Shown here: positions 1 through 4,853 of the stretch, piece after piece | Layout of the letters: every line of letters begins with the position of its first letter | How positions within the stretch are numbered: the stretch's first letter is position 1 | NCBI GenBank assembly: GCA_005884825.1 | Contig: VAZT01000207.1 | Coordinates: forward strand, 1 to 6,228 | Direction of reading: 5' to 3' | Length of the DNA: 6,228 nt | Origin: Alphaproteobacteria bacterium | GTDB taxonomy: Bacteria > Pseudomonadota > Alphaproteobacteria > ATCC43930 > CGMCC-115725 | Translations under genes and position numbers: made by a program | The notes under the pieces: generated by a model | What the model was told of the DNA's origin: nothing | The model's database searches: none | What the model saw: only the letters and a program-made list of their open reading frames with translations

Positions 1-51
1 CGGCTGCATAAAGCGGCGGAGGAATGCTGCGCTTCTTAGGTCCGGCGCCTC
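1..51. other. Short non-coding left edge, downstream of the operon's last visible gene
   Basis: This is the only stretch not covered by a gene that also runs off the window. It lies 3' of the glycosyltransferase stop codon. Read on the minus strand it can form a weak, bulged stem (roughly bases 30-35 against 10-15) followed by only three T residues, so I do not call a terminator. No start codon with a clear ribosome binding site is visible in the 51 bases. Whether the transcript ends here or runs on is not decided by the window. Confidence 0.5.
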
Positions 52-62
52 TTAAGTCCGGC
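31..62. repeat. 16-bp imperfect tandem duplication at the end of the glycosyltransferase gene
   Basis: Bases 31-46 and 47-62 are two adjacent 16-mers that match at 14 of 16 positions. Both contain a CTTA(G/A)GTCCGGC core. The right copy (47-62) carries the TAA stop of the glycosyltransferase gene (52-54). The left copy lies just past the stop and contains a second TAA-like trinucleotide in another frame, because 16 is not a multiple of three. The likely origin is a small replication-slippage duplication. No function is implied. Confidence 0.6.
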
Positions 63-1545
63 CGGGCGGATACCCCTTGAAGCCACGGGCGATGTACAAT
101 GTGTAGGTGCGGGCCGCCCCCGGTCCCAGCGGGATGACAATCGGACGGACGCGTTCGATCGCCCCGAAGCTCGGTTCCATCTCGTTGACCAATTCGTGGT
201 CGGAGACGAGCAGAAAGCTTTCGCCGAGCCGTTTCCCGAGCCCGTTGGTCAGGTCCCACTGGTCCTGAATGCGGCTGGTCACCTTCCATTTGACCGCATC
301 GAGCGGGTGCGGCCGGATGTAATAGATGAGTGCCGCGAGCACCTCGCGGTCATCGGCGAGCAGGGTCAATCCCGGATGAGCGGAAAGTTCCTCACCGATC
401 TCGGCGCCGAGCTCGCGCCAGCCGCGCACCCGGCGCAGCGGATCGTACTGAGCGGGCACCTCGAAGCCGAAGGCGGCCAGCGCCTCGCGGCCGGTGAATA
501 GCAGCCCGACTGCCGCGAGATGCAGCGCAATCGACAGAGCGAGGAGCCTGCCCCAACCGCGCTGCAATGCCCAGGCGACAACCAGCACTGTCGCCGCGAC
601 ATAAGTCGGCGCCGCCCAGTTGGCATGGGCGCGCGACAACAGGCTGACGCCGAGCATCATCCCCAAGGTCGGCAGGGTAAAGGCGGCGAGCAGGCGGGCG
701 CGCGGTTCGGCCAGGCCGCGCCATGTCGCGATCAGCAATATCAGGCCGGCAAACAACAATGGCCCGAACACGCCGAATTGCGAGGCAAAAAATTCGATAA
801 AGGCGTCCGGGTGGAACAACGGCCCGCTCAGAGCGGCATTGTCTCGCGTGTGGAGGTAGCTGACAAAGCCGTTGCTCCAATTCCACCAGAAATTCGGTGA
901 ATAGATCAGAAGTGCGATGCCGGCGGCGGCCAGCAGCGGCCGCAGATGGCGGCGCTCCGCAGGAAACACGAGGACAAAGCCGAGCGCCGACAGCAGCCAG
1001 TAGGACATCGCGTATTTCGCAAGGAGCCCCAGCCCCGCCGCCAGACCTACGGCGATCCACCAACCCCACCCCCCCTCTTCGCGTGCTCGGACAAACGCGT
1101 AGAGCGCTGTAGCCCAGAAGAACATGAGCGGAGCGTCGGTCGATATGATGAACGCGGAGACCGAGACGCCCGGCAGGCTCGCGTAGGTGAGCGCCGACCA
1201 GAACCCGACGCGCTTGTCATAGAGCCGCGCGCCGATGCCATACACAAAGAACGTCGCGCCGGCGTGGAGGAGCGGAGCCGACAGCCGAACTGCAAACTCG
1301 CTGTAGCCGAAAAGCCGGGTCGTTGCAGCGATCAGCCAGGCGACCAGCGGCGGCTTCGAGTAGTAACCGAGAGCGAGCTGTTGCGACCAGACCCAATACT
1401 GGGCTTCGTCCGGGAAAAGGTCGGCAGGCTGCAGCGCCAGCCAAACCAGCCGCAACCCGGTGATTGCAGCAACGCCGGCGAGCGTCCAAGCGGCATAAGG
1501 GCGGACAGCCCCGTCGTCATGCTCTGCCCACTGACGCAGCGCCAC
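52..1545 (-). CDS. Glycosyltransferase family 39 (ArnT/PMT-like) integral membrane protein
   Basis: This 497-residue membrane protein has the layout of GT-C lipid-phosphate-sugar transferases (GT39/GT83, PMT_2-type), which move a sugar from an undecaprenyl-phosphate donor to an envelope acceptor on the periplasmic face. After TM1 (about 18-38) a periplasmic loop carries PDEAQYW (45-51), with the acidic pair D46/E47 where the family keeps its catalytic Asp, then YSKPPL (62-67). A DAPL motif (137-140) opens a later TM helix, and AKY (176-178) resembles the ArnT core. About ten further hydrophobic segments continue to about 352, and the last ~140 residues look like a soluble C-terminal domain. 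The start is GTG at 1545. An in-frame TGA, the stop of pncA, lies 18 nt upstream, so nothing longer is possible. No good Shine-Dalgarno is visible, so translation is probably coupled to pncA. Length is typical of the group. The donor and acceptor sugars cannot be inferred. Confidence 0.88.
   Translation of the reverse strand: MALRQWAEHDDGAVRPYAAWTLAGVAAITGLRLVWLALQPADLFPDEAQYWVWSQQLALGYYSKPPLVAWLIAATTRLFGYSEFAVRLSAPLLHAGATFFVYGIGARLYDKRVGFWSALTYASLPGVSVSAFIISTDAPLMFFWATALYAFVRAREEGGWGWWIAVGLAAGLGLLAKYAMSYWLLSALGFVLVFPAERRHLRPLLAAAGIALLIYSPNFWWNWSNGFVSYLHTRDNAALSGPLFHPDAFIEFFASQFGVFGPLLFAGLILLIATWRGLAEPRARLLAAFTLPTLGMMLGVSLLSRAHANWAAPTYVAATVLVVAWALQRGWGRLLALSIALHLAAVGLLFTGREALAAFGFEVPAQYDPLRRVRGWRELGAEIGEELSAHPGLTLLADDREVLAALIYYIRPHPLDAVKWKVTSRIQDQWDLTNGLGKRLGESFLLVSDHELVNEMEPSFGAIERVRPIVIPLGPGAARTYTLYIARGFKGYPPGRT
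1057..1075 (-). repeat. G-rich coding-strand run including a G7 homopolymer inside the glycosyltransferase gene
   Basis: On the coding (minus) strand, seven consecutive G (75 down to 69 in the 1000s) are followed by T, four G, TT, GG, T and GG. The run encodes Gly-Gly-Trp-Gly-Trp-Trp around residues 158-163, just after a predicted membrane helix. It is the densest homopolymer stretch in the window. A one-base slip would break the frame near residue 158. The tract is also a possible weak two-layer G-quadruplex. It may simply reflect the Gly/Trp codons. Confidence 0.45.
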
Positions 1546-1563
1546 GCCGACCGCACGCCGGGC

Positions 1564-2178
1564 TCAGTGGGCGAGAATGGTAACCCCGGCCTCGTTCATC
1601 GAGCGCATTGCCCGGTCGAGCGAGCCGTCGATGTCGATACCGCGGCACGCATCGGTCACGACCGTGACCTCGAACCCGCTCTGACGGCCGTCGATCGCTG
1701 AATAGAACACGCAAAAATCGGTGGCGAGCCCGCATAATGTAATGCGTTCAAATCTGCGTTCTTTCAGGTAAGCCACCAGACCGGTCGGCGTGCGGCGGTC
1801 GTTCTCGAAAAACGCCGAGTAGGAATCGATCGCCGTTCTGAAGCCCTTTCTCAGAACGAGCTCGGCATGCGGGACATCGAGGTCGGGATGGAAGCCTGCT
1901 CCTCGCGTGCCTTGCACGCAGTGGTCGGGCCACAGGATCTGCTCGCCGTATGCGACATCAATCGTGTCGAAAGGCCGTTTGCCGGGATGCGAACTGGCGA
2001 AGGATGCATGGCCGCGAGGATGCCAGTCCTGCGTCAGAACGACATGAGCGAATCCGGCGGCCAGCCGGTTGACTGCGGGAACGATCAGGTCGCCAAGCGG
2101 CACTGCGAGCGCGCCGCCGGGACAGAAATCGTTCTGAACATCGACGATGATGAGGATATCGCGGTCATTGCGCTTCAT
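1564..2178 (-). CDS. pncA: Nicotinamidase (nicotinamide to nicotinate, NAD salvage)
   Basis: This 204-residue cysteine hydrolase of the isochorismatase superfamily hydrolyses nicotinamide to nicotinate and ammonia in the cytoplasm, feeding the Preiss-Handler branch of NAD synthesis. The N-terminal VDVQNDFCPGGALAV (12-26) is a hallmark of the family and holds catalytic Asp13. TQDWHPRGH (49-57) gives the metal ligands D51, H53 and H57, and WPDHCVQGT (83-91) gives H86. Lys111 in LRKG completes the site with nucleophile Cys156 in LATDFCV (151-157). Length is close to the ~190-215 residues of known PncA proteins. The start is ATG at 2178. The frame is open further upstream, but that part overlaps the LLM gene, and a GAGG six bases before this ATG supports the shorter form. 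The ATG shares an ATGA overlap with the LLM stop codon, so translation is coupled. The full metal site separates it from metal-free relatives such as RutB and maleamate amidohydrolases. Confidence 0.95.
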   Translation of the reverse strand: MKRNDRDILIIVDVQNDFCPGGALAVPLGDLIVPAVNRLAAGFAHVVLTQDWHPRGHASFASSHPGKRPFDTIDVAYGEQILWPDHCVQGTRGAGFHPDLDVPHAELVLRKGFRTAIDSYSAFFENDRRTPTGLVAYLKERRFERITLCGLATDFCVFYSAIDGRQSGFEVTVVTDACRGIDIDGSLDRAMRSMNEAGVTILAH

Positions 2179-3125
2179 CGTTTGCCTCGCAGTCGCGGAA
2201 TTATCTCCCGGGCGATGATCTCGACCTGGTCCATTTGGTAACGGTACGGAATGAAGATCAGCTTCTGGACACCGACCGCGAGCTGCGCCTGCAGTTGCGC
2301 CACGCATTCATCGACGGTGCCGAAGATTGCCGCGTCCTTCGTCGAGTCGCTCCAGGCCGCATAATCCCATTCCTGGCCGAGCCATTCGATCATCGGCGCC
2401 TCGATCGCCGCGCGCGACGGTCCGACATAGATCGGGAGCTGGTTGGCATTGAGCAGGGCCGTCGGATCCCTCCCGGCTTCCTCGGCAAAACCGCGCACCT
2501 TGGCCCAGGATTTGGCGAAACCTTCGGGCGTGTAGAAATAAGTCAGCCAGCCGCCGTTGACCGCCGCGCGTTTGAGGACGCGGTCGACATACCCGCCGAT
2601 CAGCAGCACCGGCGGGCGGGACGGCTTGGGGGACATATTGGAGCCGCGCAGCCGGTGGGGCGGGTACTCGCCATCAACCTGCTCCTCGGTCCACAGGCGG
2701 CGCAAAATCTCGAGGTTGCGGTCCATGATCCGGCCGCGCTCGTTGAACGGCACGCCGACCGCATCGAACTCGCGCTTGTACCAGCCCGAGGCCATACCGA
2801 GCAGCAGGCGTCCCCCGGCAATCAGATCCAGGCTCGACAGCTCCTTCGCCAGCACCACCGGGTTGCGCAGCGGCAACACCAGCACCCCGGTGCCGAGCTC
2901 GATCCTCGTTGTCCGCGCCGCCACCGCACTCAGGAGAGTAAGCGAGTCGATGACCGGAAAGGGCGGATCGACGCCGAGGAAAATATGGTCCCATACCCAG
3001 ACCGAGTCGAACCCCAGCTCTTCGGCCTTGACCGCATACGCCATCAGCGCCTGCGGGTCCGGTATCTCCGGATAAGTAGTAAAATTCCGCATCGCGAGGC
3101 CGAAGGTGTTCGAGAAGCTCGTCAC
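2175..3125 (-). CDS. LLM-class (luciferase-like) flavin/F420-dependent oxidoreductase
   Basis: This 316-residue TIM-barrel enzyme belongs to the bacterial luciferase-like family, whose members use FMNH2 for monooxygenation or F420 for hydride transfer. Family signatures in order are: an N-terminal strand FGLAMRNF (8-15), AEELGFDSVWVWDH (34-47) ending in the cofactor-site WDH, RIELGTGVLVLPLRNPVVLAKE (74-95), the SLDLIAGGRLLLGMASGW stretch (98-115), and EFDAVGVPFNERGR (119-132). PPVLLIGGY (171-179) is the later strand near the phosphate-binding region. It resembles the subgroup often named TIGR03619 F420-dependent oxidoreductases, but the cofactor cannot be fixed from sequence by eye. The GTG start at 3125 is well supported: GAGGAG sits seven bases upstream, and the N-terminal beta strand needs this start rather than Met12. 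It follows the CoA-transferase beta gene by 11 nt and overlaps pncA by four bases. The substrate is unknown. Context suggests it acts on a product of the same catabolic module. Confidence 0.9.
   Translation of the reverse strand: MTSFSNTFGLAMRNFTTYPEIPDPQALMAYAVKAEELGFDSVWVWDHIFLGVDPPFPVIDSLTLLSAVAARTTRIELGTGVLVLPLRNPVVLAKELSSLDLIAGGRLLLGMASGWYKREFDAVGVPFNERGRIMDRNLEILRRLWTEEQVDGEYPPHRLRGSNMSPKPSRPPVLLIGGYVDRVLKRAAVNGGWLTYFYTPEGFAKSWAKVRGFAEEAGRDPTALLNANQLPIYVGPSRAAIEAPMIEWLGQEWDYAAWSDSTKDAAIFGTVDECVAQLQAQLAVGVQKLIFIPYRYQMDQVEIIAREIIPRLRGKR
2185..2188 (-). promoter_or_regulatory. Ribosome binding site of pncA
   Basis: GAGG on the minus strand lies six nucleotides before the ATG at 2178, inside the 3' end of the LLM gene. 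It decides between this start and longer in-frame options, and fits re-initiation at the ATGA stop/start overlap. Confidence 0.6.
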
Positions 3126-3132
3126 CGCGACT

Positions 3133-3138
3133 CTCCTC
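3133..3138 (-). promoter_or_regulatory. Strong Shine-Dalgarno for the LLM oxidoreductase, overlapping the upstream stop
   Basis: GAGGAG on the minus strand lies seven bases before the GTG start at 3125 and overlaps the TGA of the CoA-transferase beta gene (3137-3139). It is the best ribosome binding site in the window and supports the non-ATG start. Confidence 0.75.
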
Positions 3139-3910
3139 AGGCTGTATAAAGCTGATCGGGATCGAGGCGGCGCAATACCGTCAGCTCGCGTTCGGTCGGC
3201 GAGTCGGTGATTTCGAGATCTGCGGCGACCAGCAGCTCGAAACCGGTGTTCGCCTGAACCTGATCCGCGGTTGTGCCCGGATGCAATACCAGCAGCTGCA
3301 TCCGTTTCGAGTGCTCGTCGAAGCCGAAGATTCCAAGATCGGTCACGACGCGATACATGCCGCCGGCAGTCAGCCCGGCTTCACGCCGGCTCTCCTCGCC
3401 GCACAGAAAGCCGGGGCTCGTGACAAAATCGACCCGGCTCACGAACCGGCGTTTCTCGTGCTTCATCGCGACGATCATCTGCGTCAGGCTGGCGATGTCG
3501 TTGCCGCCGCCGGTTCCCGGCAGACGCGTCGTCGGGCGCTCTCGGTCTCCGATCAAGGAGCTGTTGAGGTTGCCGCACTGGTCGATCTGCGCCCCGCCCA
3601 TAAAGCCGACATCGACATAGCCGCGCTGCAACAGAAGCAGCACATCGGTGCTGCTCAGCACCATATTGGCGCGCCGCGTGCACCGCTGCTCATTGGTCGA
3701 CGGGGGCAATTTCCCCGGCTCGATGAACGCCCCGATGACTCCCCCTTCGAACAGTATCGTGAGCCCCGGGGCGTGCAGCCCCTGCGCCAGCGTTGCGGCC
3801 AGGAGCGGTATCCCGACTCCGGCAAAGACGACCTGGCCGTCGCGCAACAGCCGAGCACTCATGACCGCGAGCAGCTCGCTCGCGGTGTAATCCGCTGTGC
3901 TAATCGTCAT
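3137..3910 (-). CDS. CoA-transferase subunit beta, glutaconate CoA-transferase type
   Basis: This 257-residue subunit belongs to the class I CoA-transferase family that includes glutaconate CoA-transferase beta (GctB) and mycobacterial IpdB. Together with the alpha subunit it would move CoA from an acyl-CoA donor to a carboxylic acid. Visible landmarks are DGQVVFAGVGIPLLAA (24-39), LFEGG (53-57), FMGGAQIDQCGNLNSS (103-118), GTGGGNDIAS (132-141), HEKRRFV (151-157) and VDFVTSPGF (160-168), then VVTDLGIFGFDE (188-199) and NTGFEL (221-226). Glu55 in LFEGG falls where GctB keeps its catalytic Glu54, judged from memory of GctB. Length matches the ~250-266 residues of the family. The start is ATG at 3910. 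The frame is open 62 codons further upstream, but that part lacks family similarity and would lie inside the alpha gene. The ATG overlaps the alpha stop codon by 11 bases, as expected for subunits made in equal amounts. Confidence 0.92.
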   Translation of the reverse strand: MTISTADYTASELLAVMSARLLRDGQVVFAGVGIPLLAATLAQGLHAPGLTILFEGGVIGAFIEPGKLPPSTNEQRCTRRANMVLSSTDVLLLLQRGYVDVGFMGGAQIDQCGNLNSSLIGDRERPTTRLPGTGGGNDIASLTQMIVAMKHEKRRFVSRVDFVTSPGFLCGEESRREAGLTAGGMYRVVTDLGIFGFDEHSKRMQLLVLHPGTTADQVQANTGFELLVAADLEITDSPTERELTVLRRLDPDQLYTA

Positions 3911-4853
3911 GGATGCTGGTTCCGCGGCGGCGGGCGTCGAGCAATTCCTCGAGCCCGAGCCCGTCGAGGTACTCGGTCCAAGATTTCGGGCCGTAGAAAT
4001 AGCGGTCGAGGTACGCTCGCACTCCCTCCTCGGGATCCCGCCTGATTTGCGCGGCGTAGCCGTCGAGATGTCTGAACAGGGGCTCGTAAAGGCCATAGCA
4101 CTCGTGCGGCGCCGAGCCGAACGGCGTCTCGACGACGGCGTCGACCGCCATGAACGGGATCTTCGTCTGGTCGGGCGCCCGGCGAATCTGGTCGTTCGAG
4201 ACGATGCGCTCGGTCGTCAGGATCACCCGGTTCGCGGCCATCGCGAGATCGATGTCCATGAACGGCAGCCCGTCGATCTGCGCATTGCCGTAGGCGTCGC
4301 AACGCTGCACGTGGATCAGCGCGACTTCCGGGTTCAGCGCCGGTACCAGCACCAGCTTCTCGCCGGTGAAGGGGCAGTCGATCAGCCTCGCTTCGGGCAA
4401 TTGCGCGATGACATCCGAGCCCATCATCGAGCGCATCGGCAGGAACGGCACACCCATCGCGCCGGCGCGAAAACGCAGGCCCACAGCCATGTGGCTCCAT
4501 TCCTCGAACCGCCCGCGCCCGCTTTCCGTATAGGCGCGCATGATGCGCGAGACGCCCCAGACGATGCCCTGGCTGAACCAGCTGGTCAGGATGTGCCGGC
4601 TCGTCCCCGAGGCGAAGAGCAGCTCTCCTTCGCAGGAGGTGATGCTGCGGGCGCAGAAAAGGTCCTTGCGGCCGGCGCGGATCAACGCCCAGATCATCGC
4701 CATCGGCGTGCGCGACAACGTGCTGCCGCCGATCCCGACCGAGGCGCCGTCGGGCACCAGCGCCGCCGCCTCGTCGAGCGACATGACCTTCTCCCGCAGG
4801 CTGCGGTCGCGCTCTTCGGTACGGGATCGAATCTCTGCGTAGCTCAGGGTCAA
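3900..4853 (-). CDS. CoA-transferase subunit alpha, glutaconate CoA-transferase type
   Basis: This is the partner of the beta subunit, 317 residues with the chosen start (GctA is about 320, IpdA about 290). Landmarks are KVMSLDEAAALVPDG (22-36), the glycine loop GIGG (40-43), GVPFLPMRSMMGSD (134-147), CPFTGEKLVLVPAL (160-173), VALIHVQRCDAYGNAQI (177-193), TTERIVSNDQIRR (213-225) and MAVDAVVETPFGSAPHECYG (235-254). The last block and the following Tyr/Asp-rich tail closely resemble GctA as I remember it. The start is probably TTG at 4853. GGAG lies seven bases upstream, and the TTG shares a TTGA overlap with the stop of the PLP gene. GctA-type proteins also carry a few residues before the KVM(S/T)L motif. 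The first ATG is at 4784, within that motif (codon 24), and would give 294 residues. The open frame beyond 4853 lies inside the PLP gene and has no family similarity. Confidence 0.92.
   Translation of the reverse strand: MTLSYAEIRSRTEERDRSLREKVMSLDEAAALVPDGASVGIGGSTLSRTPMAMIWALIRAGRKDLFCARSITSCEGELLFASGTSRHILTSWFSQGIVWGVSRIMRAYTESGRGRFEEWSHMAVGLRFRAGAMGVPFLPMRSMMGSDVIAQLPEARLIDCPFTGEKLVLVPALNPEVALIHVQRCDAYGNAQIDGLPFMDIDLAMAANRVILTTERIVSNDQIRRAPDQTKIPFMAVDAVVETPFGSAPHECYGLYEPLFRHLDGYAAQIRRDPEEGVRAYLDRYFYGPKSWTEYLDGLGLEELLDARRRGTSIHDD

Noticed and set aside
1..37. Rho-independent terminator after the glycosyltransferase gene
   Set aside because: The possible minus-strand stem is short and bulged and is followed by only three T residues, which is too weak to call.
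2179..2307. Longer N-terminus for PncA, using the open frame upstream of 2178
   Set aside because: The extra residues are Arg/Gly-rich without similarity to PncA, would overlap the LLM gene by over 100 bases, and a ribosome binding site marks the ATG at 2178.
1564..3125. LLM plus isochorismatase-like pair read as RutA/RutB of pyrimidine catabolism
   Set aside because: The hydrolase has the full nicotinamidase metal site (D51, H53, H57, H86) and PncA signatures, and the LLM protein is shorter than RutA. No other rut gene is present.
2235..3149. Long plus-strand open frame (304 residues) opposite the LLM oxidoreductase
   Set aside because: The product is Arg/Gln/His-rich with no recognisable domain, and it lies antisense to a strongly supported gene. 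It is a GC-rich codon shadow.
3281..4045. Plus-strand 254-residue open frame across the beta subunit
   Set aside because: It has the same shadow composition and no family features, and it is antisense to a well-supported gene.
3911..4096. Longer N-terminus for the CoA-transferase beta subunit
   Set aside because: The 62 extra residues are Ser/Thr/Arg-rich and read out of frame through the alpha gene. The family N-terminus begins at the ATG at 3910.
3137..4853. IpdAB ring-opening hydrolase of steroid degradation
   Set aside because: The fold and general family fit, but the beta subunit keeps a GctB-like catalytic Glu and the alpha C-terminus looks more like GctA. No steroid genes are in the window, so the symbols ipdA/ipdB were not assigned.
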